Of a DNA stretch of 64,000 nt, positions 18,398-27,487 are shown one piece after another; the first letter of the stretch is position 1, and each line of letters starts with the position of its first letter. The stretch covers positions 1 through 64,000 of the forward strand of contig JAKBZN010000001.1 in the NCBI GenBank assembly GCA_021842465.1, in the 5' to 3' direction. Under the pieces are notes generated by a model. That model ran no database searches. It had not been told where the DNA came from and was given only the letters and a program-made list of their open reading frames with translations. A program made the translations under genes and the position numbers. The DNA is from Pseudomonadota bacterium (GTDB taxonomy: Bacteria; Pseudomonadota; Gammaproteobacteria; Burkholderiales; Burkholderiaceae_F).

Positions 18398-19678
18398 ATG
18401 TCCGTGCCAGCCCACTCCATTCCACCCGCACCGACCCGCCGGGATCGGCGGGACCGTGTCGCCCACCCGGAAACGGTGGCCGTGGTCGGGACCGGGGTCG
18501 TAGGGCTGGCCGTTGCCCTGGGCTGCGCACAGCGCGGCCTGCACGTCCGCCTGATCGGCCCGACGCCGCGCCTTTTCGAGGCCGGAATGGAGGCTCCCGC
18601 CGCGATCGGCGGTGGCCAGCCGGCCCGATTCGATCCCCGCGTCTATGCGATCTCGGAAGGGTCGCGCCGGTTGCTCGCAGATTGCAAGGTCTGGGGCCAG
18701 ATCGACTCGACGCGCGTCTGCCCGGTATCCCGCATGCAGGTGGCCGGAGATGCGGGCGGAACTCTGCGGTTCGACGCCTACGCGTCGTGCGCCGAGCGCC
18801 TCGCGACGATCGGCGAGGAAAGCGCCCTGTTGCGCGCCCTATGGCTCGGCTGCGCGATGACGCCGGGGATCGAACACATTCCGCTGCAGTTCCACGCCGC
18901 GACGTTCGATGACGGGGGGGCGCCCCGCATCCACCTCACGGACGGAACGGGCGGCAACGGCACGCGGATGGATTGCGACTTGCTGATCGGCGCGGACGGG
19001 AAGAATTCCTCGGTCCGGGCCGCGGCCGGCATCGGCGCCCAAGTGAAGCCGTATGGCCACATTGCATTCGTGGCCAATTTCTCCTGCGAACACCCGCATG
19101 ACGGCGTCGCCTATCAGTGGTTCACACCCGACGAAGGCATCGTTGCGCTGTTGCCGCTGCCCGGCAACCACGTATCGCTGGTCTGGTCGGCACCGGACGC
19201 GCTGGCGCCGCAACTGGAATCGCTGCCGCTGCCGGAATTCCAGCAACGGGTTACCGAGCGCAGCGGCGGCGTCCTCGGCGCACTGAAAATCCTTGGCGAC
19301 CGGCACGCCTTCCCGCTGCGCCGGCTCGTCGTCGACCGACTGGTGCGGCCCGGGCTGGCGCTGATGGGCGACGCCGCCCATGTCGTGCACCCGCTTGCAG
19401 GACAAGGCCTGAACCTCGGCCTGCAAGACGTCGCCGACCTGCTGCTCCGCCTCGACATGCGCGAATCCTGGCGCGACATCGGCGACCTCGTGCTGCTGCG
19501 TCGATACGAACGGGCGCGCGCGGAGCCGATCGCCCTCATGCGCGGCACGGTCGGCGCGCTGGCCACGCTCTTCTCGGCGCCGGACACGGCAACCCGCCGG
19601 CTGCGCAACGCCGGCATGTCGCTGATCGACGCGCTGCCGCCGGTCAAGAATGCGCTGGTGCGCCACGCCATGGGATGA
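18398..19678 (+). CDS. UbiH/COQ6-family FAD-dependent hydroxylase
   Basis: A 426-residue flavin monooxygenase of the UbiH/UbiF/VisC family, which hydroxylates the ubiquinone ring precursor. The FAD GxGxxG motif ([14 protein letters not shown]), the DG-type motif ([13 protein letters not shown]) and [19 protein letters not shown] are all present. The track ORF starts much earlier inside nadA antisense; the ATG at 18398 fits. Which ring position it acts on cannot be assigned by eye. Dedicated to aerobic quinone synthesis by family; it is followed by dsbC. Confidence 0.9.
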   Translation: MSVPAHSIPPAPTRRDRRDRVAHPETVAVVGTGVVGLAVALGCAQRGLHVRLIGPTPRLFEAGMEAPAAIGGGQPARFDPRVYAISEGSRRLLADCKVWGQIDSTRVCPVSRMQVAGDAGGTLRFDAYASCAERLATIGEESALLRALWLGCAMTPGIEHIPLQFHAATFDDGGAPRIHLTDGTGGNGTRMDCDLLIGADGKNSSVRAAAGIGAQVKPYGHIAFVANFSCEHPHDGVAYQWFTPDEGIVALLPLPGNHVSLVWSAPDALAPQLESLPLPEFQQRVTERSGGVLGALKILGDRHAFPLRRLVVDRLVRPGLALMGDAAHVVHPLAGQGLNLGLQDVADLLLRLDMRESWRDIGDLVLLRRYERARAEPIALMRGTVGALATLFSAPDTATRRLRNAGMSLIDALPPVKNALVRHAMG

Positions 19679-19738
19679 CGGTCCCTTGGCGCGCACCCCC
19701 GTCCCATCGAAATCGTCTTCTTCCTGCTGGAGCTGATC

Positions 19739-20566
19739 GTGATTCGTCGTCAATGGATTTCGACTGTCGTCAGCGCGCTTGCGCTGTTCCTGGCCGGCTG
19801 CAGCACCGCCACGCTGGCGGCGGCATCGCCCCCGATGCTCTCCTCCTGCCCGCAAACGGTGGCGGGGCGGGCGGTCGCGCCGGTTCCGGCCGCAATCGCG
19901 GGATCGATCCGCGCCCGCGTCGAGCAGCGGATCGGCGGCACCGTTCATTCGGTGTGCCGGATGCCGTTCGGACTGTACGAGGTCGTCGATGACATGGACG
20001 TCGTCTACGTCGACGCCCGCGTCGACTACCTGCTCGTCGGGCGGGCGTTCGACCTCCGGGGACAGGAGGCGCGGGACCTCACGACGCCGCGCGAGGAGGC
20101 GGTCCGCCGCGTCGACATCCGGGCACTGCCGCTGGCAGACGCCATCAAGACCGTGCGCGGCAACGGATCGCGGCTGCTGGTCGAATTCGAGGACCCCAAC
20201 TGCCCCTACTGCAAGCACTTCGAGCGCGAGATCGCCGGCCTGAAAGACGTCACGATCTACACCTTCCTGTATCCGATCCTTTCGCGCGATCGGAACGACC
20301 CGGCGGATTCCTACGCCAAGGCGCGGGCGGTATGGTGTTCGGCGGACCGCGCGCGGGCATGGGATGCCATCATGGTGCAAGGCGAACGCCTGCCGCCGGC
20401 CCCGGCCTCCTGCAATGCGCCCCTCGAGCGGAATCTGGCGCTCGGGCACAAACTGAAGATCGAGGGGACGCCGACGATCCTGTTCGCCGACGGGCGGCGC
20501 GCGCCCGGAATGGTTCCCCTCGCAACGGTCGAACGTTTGATGCGGGAGGCCGGGCAGGGCCGCTGA
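19739..20566 (+). CDS. dsbC: DsbC-type periplasmic disulfide isomerase
   Basis: A 275-residue exported thioredoxin-fold protein. A GTG start leads into a signal sequence with a possible lipobox (FLAGC), then an N-terminal dimerisation-like region and the catalytic domain with CPYC at residues 155-158. A cis-proline TPT loop (EGTPTILF) is present. DsbC shuffles wrong disulfides in periplasmic proteins; in a cell with exported multiheme and iron-sulfur proteins such as DsrJ and DsrO this is useful, though no link is shown. Confidence 0.92.
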   Translation: MIRRQWISTVVSALALFLAGCSTATLAAASPPMLSSCPQTVAGRAVAPVPAAIAGSIRARVEQRIGGTVHSVCRMPFGLYEVVDDMDVVYVDARVDYLLVGRAFDLRGQEARDLTTPREEAVRRVDIRALPLADAIKTVRGNGSRLLVEFEDPNCPYCKHFEREIAGLKDVTIYTFLYPILSRDRNDPADSYAKARAVWCSADRARAWDAIMVQGERLPPAPASCNAPLERNLALGHKLKIEGTPTILFADGRRAPGMVPLATVERLMREAGQGR

Positions 20567-20654
20567 TTCCGCCGCGCGGGAACGGGGATGGGCACGTCGA
20601 ATCCCCTACAATCGCAGGTTTCCAGTCATTCGCACTTCCGAGAGGTTGTTCCCC

Positions 20655-21350
20655 ATGAGCGCTCCGTTCCGTATCGCCCCGTCCATCCTGTCTGCCGATT
20701 TCTCCCGCCTGGGAGAAGAGGTGCGTGCCGTCGTCGATGCGGGCGCGGAATGGATCCATTTCGACGTCATGGACAACCACTACGTCCCCAACCTGACCAT
20801 CGGACCCCTGGTCTGCGAAGCGATCCGCCCGCACATCCAGGCCCCCATCGACGTGCATCTGATGGTCGAACCGGTCGATTCCCTGGTGCCGATGTTCGCG
20901 AAAGCGGGCGCCAACATCATCACGTTCCACCCGGAAGCCTCCCGCCACGTCGACCGTACCCTGGCGATGATCCGTGACCACGGCTGCCAGGCCGGACTGG
21001 TCTTCAATCCGGCGACGCCCCTCGACTACATGGCGCACGTGATGGACAAGCTCGACGTGGTGCTGCTCATGTCGGTCAACCCCGGATTCGGCGGCCAGAG
21101 CTTCATCCCCGAGACGCTCAACAAGCTCAAGGCCGCGCGTGCCCGGATCGACGCGTGGAAGGAACAGACCGGCAAAACCATCCTGCTGGAAATCGACGGC
21201 GGCGTGAAGGTCGACAACATCGGCGCGATCGCGGCGGCCGGCGCGGACACGTTCGTGGCCGGTTCGGCGATTTTCGGGTCGAAGGACTACAAGGGCACGA
21301 TCGCCGCGATGAAGCGGGCAGTGGAAGCGGCGCAGGCCAAACGCGGATAA
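20655..21350 (+). CDS. rpe: ribulose-phosphate 3-epimerase
   Basis: A 231-residue TIM-barrel enzyme interconverting ribulose 5-phosphate and xylulose 5-phosphate. [30 protein letters not shown] and [12 protein letters not shown] are hallmark motifs. The start at [10 protein letters not shown] has GAGAGG upstream; the track begins three codons earlier. It forms an operon with gph and trpE, an arrangement common in Proteobacteria, and could serve a Calvin cycle if one exists elsewhere. Confidence 0.97.
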   Translation: MSAPFRIAPSILSADFSRLGEEVRAVVDAGAEWIHFDVMDNHYVPNLTIGPLVCEAIRPHIQAPIDVHLMVEPVDSLVPMFAKAGANIITFHPEASRHVDRTLAMIRDHGCQAGLVFNPATPLDYMAHVMDKLDVVLLMSVNPGFGGQSFIPETLNKLKAARARIDAWKEQTGKTILLEIDGGVKVDNIGAIAAAGADTFVAGSAIFGSKDYKGTIAAMKRAVEAAQAKRG

Positions 21351-21365
21351 GCGACGACCCCGGAC

Positions 21366-22088
21366 ATGAACACGGCCCCTCCCCACGGCGCGCTCCGCGC
21401 CGCGCTGATCGACCTCGACGGCACGCTGATGGACACCGCGCCGGACATTGCCGCGGCGACGAATCGTCTGCGCGAAGACTTCGGCATGGCGACCTTGCCG
21501 GAAGCGCGCATCGCCCAGTTCGTCGGCAAAGGGGTCGACGTGCTGATCCATCGCGCGCTCACCGACGACATCGACGGCCAGGTCGACGCGGAGCGTTTTG
21601 CGCAGGCACGGGAATCCTTCCGCCGGCATTATTCCGCGATCAACGGCAGCCTCGCGGTGGTTTTCGACCCTGTGCCGATCGGGCTTGCAAAGTTGCGGGA
21701 AGCCGGACTGCGCGTCGGCTGCGTGACCAACAAGCACAGCGAGTTCACCACGCCGCTGCTCGCGCGCGCCGGATTGCGGGATCTGCTCGACGTCGTCGTG
21801 ACCGCGGATGAAGTGGCACACGGCAAGCCGCACCCGGACGTGATCTTCGAGGCGTGCCGCCGGCTCGGCGTCACCACGCAGGAAACGGTCCTCATCGGCG
21901 ATTCGGCCAATGACGTCCAGGCCGCGCATGCCGCCGGCAGCCGCTGCGTGCTGGTGGAAACCGGCTACAACGAGGGCGAACCGGTACACACCCTGCTGGA
22001 AGGGGAAGGCGGCGCCGACGCGCTGTTCCCGGACTTCGCGGGCGCGGCGCAATGGGCGCTGCAGGCCGCACGGACCGGTATGACATGA
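21366..22088 (+). CDS. gph: phosphoglycolate phosphatase
   Basis: A 240-residue HAD-family phosphatase with the nucleophile motif DLDGTLMDTAPD, the VTNKHSEFT threonine motif region, the lysine in HGKPHPD and the IGDSANDVQAA acidic motif. It dephosphorylates 2-phosphoglycolate by family assignment. It begins 15 bases after rpe, and the rpe-gph-trpE order supports the call over other HAD enzymes. Confidence 0.92.
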   Translation: MNTAPPHGALRAALIDLDGTLMDTAPDIAAATNRLREDFGMATLPEARIAQFVGKGVDVLIHRALTDDIDGQVDAERFAQARESFRRHYSAINGSLAVVFDPVPIGLAKLREAGLRVGCVTNKHSEFTTPLLARAGLRDLLDVVVTADEVAHGKPHPDVIFEACRRLGVTTQETVLIGDSANDVQAAHAAGSRCVLVETGYNEGEPVHTLLEGEGGADALFPDFAGAAQWALQAARTGMT

Positions 22089-22093
22089 CATTC

Positions 22094-22118
22094 GGGGGCC
22101 GGGCGCCGCCCGGCCCCC
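22094..22118. other. GC-rich hairpin between gph and trpE
   Basis: GGGGGCCGGGCG is followed at once by its near-perfect complement CCGCCCGGCCCCC, just after the gph stop and 66 bases before trpE. There is no T-run, so it is not a classical terminator. It could be a transcript-stabilising or attenuating structure. Confidence 0.5.
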
Positions 22119-22183
22119 GCACGCGCCTTGCGCCGTTTCCCGGACGGACGGCCCAGGGGCAAGGAAACGGGAACGGTGTGCAA

Positions 22184-23692
22184 ATGACGGAAAGTGAATT
22201 CCAGGCTCTGGCGACGCAGGGATACAACCGGGTCGCGCTGATCGCCGAAACCCTCTCCGACCTCGACACCCCGCTGTCGCTGTACCTGAAGCTGGTGCGG
22301 AGCCAGCCCAACCCCGCGAACTCCTACCTGCTCGAATCGGTGGTCGGCGGGGAGCGTTTCGGGCGCTACTCGGTCATCGGCCTGCCCGCGCGCACGGCAA
22401 TCCGCAGTTTCATCGGCACCAACGATCGACATCGTACGGAAGTGCTCACCGACGGCGCCGTGACGGCGACGGACGAAGGCGATCCCCTGCGCTTCGTCGA
22501 AAACTTCCTGGCGCGCTTCCGGGTAGCCCTGCGGCCGGGCATGCCGCGTTTCTGCGGCGGACTGGCCGGCTATTTCGGCTACGACACCGTGCGGCTCATC
22601 GAGCGGAAACTTCGCCGCACGCCGCCGGACGACCTCGGCCTGCCGGACATCCATCTGCTGCTGACGGAGGAACTCGCCGTCGTCGACAATCTGAGCGGAC
22701 GGGTCTATCTGATCGTCTATGCCGATCCCCGGGACCCCGACGGCTACGCCCGCGGGCGCGCGCGCCTGCGCGAACTGAAATCCCGGCTGCATCGATCGGT
22801 CGAGGCCCCGCATGCCCACGCGACCCCCCGCCACCCCGAGCACCGCGAGTTCCCGAAGGACGCCTACCTCGCCGCCGTGGCGCGCGCCAAGGAGTACATC
22901 ACCGCGGGCGACATTTTCCAGGTGCAGATCGGGCAGCGGATCCGCAAACCCTATACTGCCCCGCCGCTGTCGCTCTACCGCGCGCTGCGCACGCTCAACC
23001 CCTCTCCGTACATGTATTACTACGACTTCGGGGAAACGCAGGTGGTGGGCGCCTCGCCGGAGATCCTGGTGCGTTCTGAGGCGCGCGACGGGGAACGCTC
23101 GGTGGCGATCCGTCCGCTGGCGGGAACCCGCCCGCGGGGCGCGACGCCGGAACAGGATGCGACCCTCGCCGCGGAACTGCTCGCCGACCCCAAGGAGCGG
23201 GCCGAACACCTGATGCTGATCGATCTCGCGCGCAACGATATCGGCCGTATCGCGAAAATCGGCAGCGTCCATGTGACGGAACAGATGGTCATCGAGCGCT
23301 ACTCGCACGTGATGCACCTGGTAAGCCACGTCGAGGGCATCCTGAAGTCGGACCTCACCAATTTCGACGTGCTGCGGGCAACCTTTCCGGCGGGGACGCT
23401 GTCGGGGACACCCAAGGTCCGCGCCATGGAAATCATCGATGAGTTGGAGCCCGTCAAACGCGGCATCTACGGCGGCGCGGTAGGGTATCTCAGCTTCGCG
23501 GGCGACATGGACCTCGCGATCGCGATCCGCACCGGCATCATCAAGGACCGCACGCTGTATGCGCAGGCGGCCGCCGGCATCGTCGCCGACTCGGTTCCCG
23601 AGTCCGAGTGGAAGGAAACGGAAGCCAAGGCGCGCGCCGTGCTGCGCGCGGCGGAACAGGTCGAAGACGGGTTCGACCTCGAGACGGATTGA
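22184..23692 (+). CDS. trpE: anthranilate synthase component I
   Basis: A 502-residue chorismate-utilising enzyme, first step of tryptophan synthesis together with TrpG. The N-terminal feedback-region motif YLLESVVGG, and C-terminal GTRPRG, DLARNDIGR, RYSHVMHL and GAVGYLSFAGDMD motifs are intact. The real start is the ATG at 22184 (MTESEFQAL) behind a purine-rich ribosome site. The partner trpG lies with trpDC 23 kb away. Confidence 0.96.
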   Translation: MTESEFQALATQGYNRVALIAETLSDLDTPLSLYLKLVRSQPNPANSYLLESVVGGERFGRYSVIGLPARTAIRSFIGTNDRHRTEVLTDGAVTATDEGDPLRFVENFLARFRVALRPGMPRFCGGLAGYFGYDTVRLIERKLRRTPPDDLGLPDIHLLLTEELAVVDNLSGRVYLIVYADPRDPDGYARGRARLRELKSRLHRSVEAPHAHATPRHPEHREFPKDAYLAAVARAKEYITAGDIFQVQIGQRIRKPYTAPPLSLYRALRTLNPSPYMYYYDFGETQVVGASPEILVRSEARDGERSVAIRPLAGTRPRGATPEQDATLAAELLADPKERAEHLMLIDLARNDIGRIAKIGSVHVTEQMVIERYSHVMHLVSHVEGILKSDLTNFDVLRATFPAGTLSGTPKVRAMEIIDELEPVKRGIYGGAVGYLSFAGDMDLAIAIRTGIIKDRTLYAQAAAGIVADSVPESEWKETEAKARAVLRAAEQVEDGFDLETD

Positions 23693-23792
23693 CGGCGGCG
23701 GAACTCCGAAATCGCCTGCGGGGTACCCATCCCGCCCTCGGACCGGGGCCCAACTTGCTCCTTGCGGTGCAAACGCGCAAAATCCACGAATC

Positions 23793-24530
23793 ATGACCCA
23801 CTGCATCGACGTGGACATTGGCTCCGTTCTGTCGCCGGAGGCCCGGGATCCGGAATCGGATCGTGCGCGCATGATCGACGACGAGGTCCACGCGCGCGTC
23901 GAGCAGGAGCGGCAGATGCTCGCCAACGAAGTCCACGACTCGGTTGCGCAGAGCATCACCTCGGTGCGGATGCGCATGACGATGCTGCGCGACGCCATCG
24001 CCCGCGGCGACACGGCGCGGGCCGGTGCGCTCGCAACCGACATCGACACCGCCATCGCGGGCGTGCAGTCGGGGTTACGCGAAATCATCACGCACTTCCG
24101 CAGTGCAATGGCGGCGCCGGATCTCGTCTCCGCGCTGGAGATCGCCATCGACGAACTGCGTGTCGTGAGCGAGGTCGAAATCGACTTCACCAATCTGCTC
24201 GGCGACGCCAAGCTGTCGGCATACGAAGAGCACCAGATGTTCTACGTCGCCCGCGAGGCGATCACCAATGCGCTGAAGTATGCGCATGCGAATTGCGTCG
24301 GCGTGCTGCTGATCCAGGAGCAGGGCCACATCGAACTGATGGTCACGGACAACGGCATCGGCCTGGAGCAGGCGAACGTCCGGCAACAAGGACATTTCGG
24401 GTTGCGGATCATGCAGGAACGGGCGCGGCGACTCGGCGGCACGCTTGCGGTCGAACCCTGTCCCTGCGGCGGGACGCGCGTCCGACTCGTGATCCCGTGC
24501 TGCCCGCCCATTTGCGGAGAAGACGCATGA
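23793..24530 (+). CDS. soluble NarX/DegS-type histidine kinase
   Basis: A 245-residue kinase of the HisKA_3 class. The phospho-acceptor is His48 in the EVHDSVAQS motif; the ATP-binding domain shows REAITNALKYAHA and the DNGIG box followed by GHFGLRIMQERA. There is no membrane span and only ~40 residues before the dimerisation helix, so no classical sensor domain. It overlaps the response regulator gene by ATGA. It could sense through the C-terminal cysteine-rich end (PCCPPICG) or through a partner protein, which is speculation. Confidence 0.9.
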   Translation: MTHCIDVDIGSVLSPEARDPESDRARMIDDEVHARVEQERQMLANEVHDSVAQSITSVRMRMTMLRDAIARGDTARAGALATDIDTAIAGVQSGLREIITHFRSAMAAPDLVSALEIAIDELRVVSEVEIDFTNLLGDAKLSAYEEHQMFYVAREAITNALKYAHANCVGVLLIQEQGHIELMVTDNGIGLEQANVRQQGHFGLRIMQERARRLGGTLAVEPCPCGGTRVRLVIPCCPPICGEDA

Positions 24531-25198
24531 TCCCCAACACGATCGACGTCGCCTTGGTCGACGACCACCGGTTGTGCCAAAGCGGCCTGGCGGAACTGCT
24601 CGAACACAGCGGGGGGTTCCGCGTGGTCGGCAAGGCGGGAACGCCCGCCCAGGCGCGCGTCATCATCCAGGACGCCAACCCTGCGCTGGTCATCATGGAC
24701 CTGCGCATGCCGCAGATGGACGGCGTCAGCCTGTTGCGGGAACTGCGCATGGAAGGGATCGACGTTCCCACCGTGATCCTGACCATGAGCGACTCGAAGG
24801 ACGATCTCGCCAACGCATTGAGCGCCGGCGCCCGCGGCTATCTGCTCAAGGACATGGAGCCGACCGACATCGTCGAGTCGGTGCGGCGCGCGGCGCGCGG
24901 CGAATTGGTGGTGGCGCCGGCGATGGCGAGCAAGCTCGCCCACCTGCTGCAGACCGGAACGGCCGGTCAACGCACGGAAAAGGCGGTGAAACTCACCGAA
25001 CGGGAGCGGGAAATCCTCAATCACGTCGCGGCGGGAAAGAGCAACAAGGCCATCGCCAAAGCGCTCAACATCAGCCACGACACGGTCAAGCTGCACGTGC
25101 GGCACATCCTGGCCAAGCTCAAGCTCACGTCGCGGGTCGAAGCGGCCGTCTTCGCCGTCGAACACCGACACAGCGGCTCTTCCCATTCGGTGCTATAG
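24527..25198 (+). CDS. NarL-family response regulator
   Basis: A 223-residue regulator with a receiver domain (phospho-acceptor Asp58 in VIMDLRMP) and a C-terminal LuxR-type helix-turn-helix. The DNA-binding end (LHVRHILAKLKLTSRVEAA) closely resembles that of NarL. It is coupled to the preceding histidine kinase. Likely targets may include the inverted repeats upstream of the sulfur clusters in this window, which is inference from motif similarity only. Confidence 0.92.
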   Translation: MIPNTIDVALVDDHRLCQSGLAELLEHSGGFRVVGKAGTPAQARVIIQDANPALVIMDLRMPQMDGVSLLRELRMEGIDVPTVILTMSDSKDDLANALSAGARGYLLKDMEPTDIVESVRRAARGELVVAPAMASKLAHLLQTGTAGQRTEKAVKLTEREREILNHVAAGKSNKAIAKALNISHDTVKLHVRHILAKLKLTSRVEAAVFAVEHRHSGSSHSVL

Positions 25199-25233
25199 CG
25201 ATCCTGCGCGGAACGGCGCACAATCGCGGCACC

Positions 25234-26322
25234 ATGCTGCTACGCCCGAACGCCCGCGAACCCGGAATCGCAGCCGTCGCGCACCTTGCGGCCGCAGTGC
25301 AGGACAACTGCGACGTCGCCGACGCCCAGCACGCCCGCGAGCTGGGCATGTGCGTCTACCTGCTCGGAATGCGCGAGTACTTCCGCTGGATGAGCGACTA
25401 TCCACTCGGCATTGCCCCGCCCAGCGAACGCGTGCGGGAGTGGATCACCTGCCAGGAATCGCGATGGGACAACGTGTTCGAGGGGATGGACGCCTTCGCC
25501 GGCATTCCGTTTCCCGACGGAGACCCCGTCGATGCCTTCGATGAGGCAGAGGTCAACCGCCGGATCGGCGCGATGGGACTGCCGGAGCGGATTTTGTATG
25601 GCGCCGGCCTCGGTCGATTCGGTGTCCCGATATTTTTCCTCGCCGAAACCGTGCGGGAGGAGGTCCGCGACGGAATCCGGGTCACGATCGTGGATCGCGA
25701 ATGGGCGCGGGGTTTCTCGGCGCCCCCGGCCACCAGTCGGAATGGAGCCATCCAGATCCGCCGCGACGCCTTCCGGCGCTGGCTGTGGACCCGCGCGGAG
25801 CAGCACGGCCTGCGCCCGGGTGCCGTTCCGCGTCCCGGACCGAGCCAGGGAGGAAAGGTCGGATCGGCGGCCGCCTGCACGGAGCAGATCGAACACATCG
25901 TGGAGCGGGAAACCGAAACGCTGATCCTCCACGAACTCGGCGAGGTTCGCGCGGGTGCCGTCCTGGGATCGGACTGGGAACGGATGCTGGTACAGATCGA
26001 CGACCGGAGAACCGAGGTGATTCTGCGCGCCGTGCGCGATCTCCTCGCCGACTGCCTGGTCACCCTGCCGGAACTCGTCGCGCGGGGCGCGAGCGAATCG
26101 CTGGCATTCTGGCGCTCGAACTTCGACGGAATGCGGAAAACCCTTGCGCCGGACCTGGCGACCATCGGCGGGGCGGATGATATCCGGCTCGATGCGATCC
26201 GTGCGACGGCCGCCGCCGGCGCCGGTCGATGGGAAGCCTGTGCGCGGACCTTGCTGACGTGCTGGCGCGACCTGGGCCGCGATGGGGTGATCGGCGCCGC
26301 ACAAGCACTCGTGCTGAACTGA
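25234..26322 (+). CDS. conserved hypothetical protein (unknown function)
   Basis: A 362-residue protein starting 35 bases after the response regulator. It is mixed alpha/beta without signal peptide or membrane span. The only eye-catching motif is ETLILHELGEVRAG, an H-E pair in a helix that could bind metal, but there is no second HExxH histidine. It resembles the family annotated as Sfum_1244 by memory, which I cannot confirm. Context (two-component pair upstream, sulfur genes downstream on the other strand) gives no firm clue. Confidence 0.7.
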   Translation: MLLRPNAREPGIAAVAHLAAAVQDNCDVADAQHARELGMCVYLLGMREYFRWMSDYPLGIAPPSERVREWITCQESRWDNVFEGMDAFAGIPFPDGDPVDAFDEAEVNRRIGAMGLPERILYGAGLGRFGVPIFFLAETVREEVRDGIRVTIVDREWARGFSAPPATSRNGAIQIRRDAFRRWLWTRAEQHGLRPGAVPRPGPSQGGKVGSAAACTEQIEHIVERETETLILHELGEVRAGAVLGSDWERMLVQIDDRRTEVILRAVRDLLADCLVTLPELVARGASESLAFWRSNFDGMRKTLAPDLATIGGADDIRLDAIRATAAAGAGRWEACARTLLTCWRDLGRDGVIGAAQALVLN

Positions 26323-26443
26323 TCTCCCCGCTGGCGACAACGCTTCTCGCCGCCATGGCATGACGTGCGTCCCCGAAAGCGGAAGCGTCGGCCCTCATGG
26401 CAAGGGCCCGCAACCCGCCAGCCTCGTCATGGCAAGGGCCAGC

Positions 26444-26489
26444 ACCTCGTCGTCGCGAGGCCCGCAACCTCGTCGTCGCGAGGCCCGCA
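26444..26489. repeat. tandem repeat, 23-base unit x2
   Basis: The unit ACCTCGTCGTCGCGAGGCCCGCA occurs twice, back to back and without mismatch (26444-26466, 26467-26489). Each unit contains the short palindrome CTCG...CGAG. The second unit runs into the REP-like element. Confidence 0.85.
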
Positions 26490-26547
26490 GGGCCGTGGCG
26501 ATCCAGAAAACCGCTGGATTGCTTCGGGCGTTGCCCTCGCAATGACG
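26471..26547. repeat. REP-like imperfect palindrome
   Basis: The arm CGTCGTCGCGAGG...GGCGATCCAG is mirrored by CTGGATTGC...CCTCGCAATGACG around a short AAAACCG loop. This 'CGTCATTGCGAGG...GCAATCCAG' type of palindrome is a widespread dispersed repeat in bacterial genomes. It may be a non-autonomous mobile element; no RAYT transposase gene is in the window. Confidence 0.65.
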
Positions 26548-26556
26548 ATGGTTCTT

Positions 26557-26636
26557 CGTCAACTTCGGCTTTGTCCTCGCGCTGACGATCGTTCCCCGTC
26601 AACTTCGGCTTCGTCCTCGCGCTGACGATCGTTCCC
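26557..26636. repeat. tandem repeat, 40-base unit x2
   Basis: Two direct copies of a 40-base unit beginning CGTCAACTTCGGCTT (26557-26596 and 26597-26636) differ at one base. A short third start (CGTTAACGGGG) runs into the end of the methyltransferase gene, so the repeat has grown up to the coding boundary. Confidence 0.85.
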
Positions 26637-26638
26637 CG

Positions 26639-27487
26639 TTAACGGGGAACCGCTCCCGCCAGCGCATGCTCGGCCGGCTCATTCCCGATTTCATCCAAGC
26701 CCCGGATCGCACAGCCTGCGACCTCTCCCACGAGGACGACTGTCGGCGCCTTGATGCCTTCCTCCGCCGCACGATCCGCGAGCGTCTGCAGCGTCGCGAC
26801 GAGCACGCGCTGTCCCGGTTGTGTCGCCTGCTGCACGATGGCCGCGGGCGTATCGGGCGCACGGCCGTGGCCGATCAGTTGCGCGCAGAGCGCGGCAAGA
26901 CCATGCAGGCCCATGTAGATGACCAGCGTCTGGCGCGGTCGGGCCAGCGCCGGCCAGTCGAGATCGATGCTGCCATCCTGCAGGTGGCCGGTGACGAAGG
27001 TGACGGCCTGTGCGTGCCCGCGGTGGGTCAGCGGGATCGCGGCGGCGGCCGATGCGCCGATCGCGGCGGTGATGCCCGGCACGACTTCGCAGGGGATCCC
27101 CGCGGCCGTCAGGGCTTCCAACTCTTCCCCGCCCCGGCCGAAGATGAACGGATCACCGGACTTCAGCCGCAGCACGCGGCGGCCGGCGCGCGCCAGCGAC
27201 ACCATCAGCGCGTTGATCTCCTCCTGGCGCATGGCATGCTGGTTGCGGCGCTTGCCGACGTAGATCCGCTCGGCACGCTCGGGCAGCAGATCCAGGATTG
27301 CCGGGGAAACCAGGTTGTCGTAGAGCACGACGTCGGCGCGTTCGATCCGACGCAACGCGCGCACGGTCAACAGTTCCGGATCGCCGGGGCCGGCGCCGAC
27401 CAGCGCCACGCAGCCCCCGTCCGGGGCCGCCGTCGACTCCGGCGCCAGGGTGCGGGAGGAGTGCATCTCCATGATTTCACGCGGCAT
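26639..27487 (-). CDS. cobA: uroporphyrinogen-III C-methyltransferase (siroheme branch)
   Basis: An SUMT-type enzyme of about 282 residues making precorrin-2 from uroporphyrinogen III. The family motifs [41 protein letters not shown] and VVPGITAA are intact. There is no N-terminal dehydrogenase/chelatase domain, so it is the CobA type rather than CysG. It overlaps the end of dsrN by about 10 bases; a second ATG 15 bases later is possible. In this operon its product would feed siroheme (sirohydrochlorin) supply for DsrAB. Confidence 0.93.
   Translation of the reverse strand: MPREIMEMHSSRTLAPESTAAPDGGCVALVGAGPGDPELLTVRALRRIERADVVLYDNLVSPAILDLLPERAERIYVGKRRNQHAMRQEEINALMVSLARAGRRVLRLKSGDPFIFGRGGEELEALTAAGIPCEVVPGITAAIGASAAAAIPLTHRGHAQAVTFVTGHLQDGSIDLDWPALARPRQTLVIYMGLHGLAALCAQLIGHGRAPDTPAAIVQQATQPGQRVLVATLQTLADRAAEEGIKAPTVVLVGEVAGCAIRGLDEIGNEPAEHALAGAVPR

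Larger units (their letters stand above)
26323..26638. other. repeat-bearing intergenic region
   Basis: About 315 bases between the convergent unknown gene and the methyltransferase gene. No gene is credible here; the three overlapping small ORFs near 26360-26625 translate repeats. It holds two copies of a 'CATGGCAAGGGCC' block (near 26395 and 26429), the 23-base and 40-base tandem repeats and the REP-like palindrome listed separately. Confidence 0.75.

Noticed and set aside
26394-26640. Possible CRISPR array
   Set aside because: The repeats are contiguous tandem copies without unique spacers, of two different unit lengths, and no cas gene is nearby.
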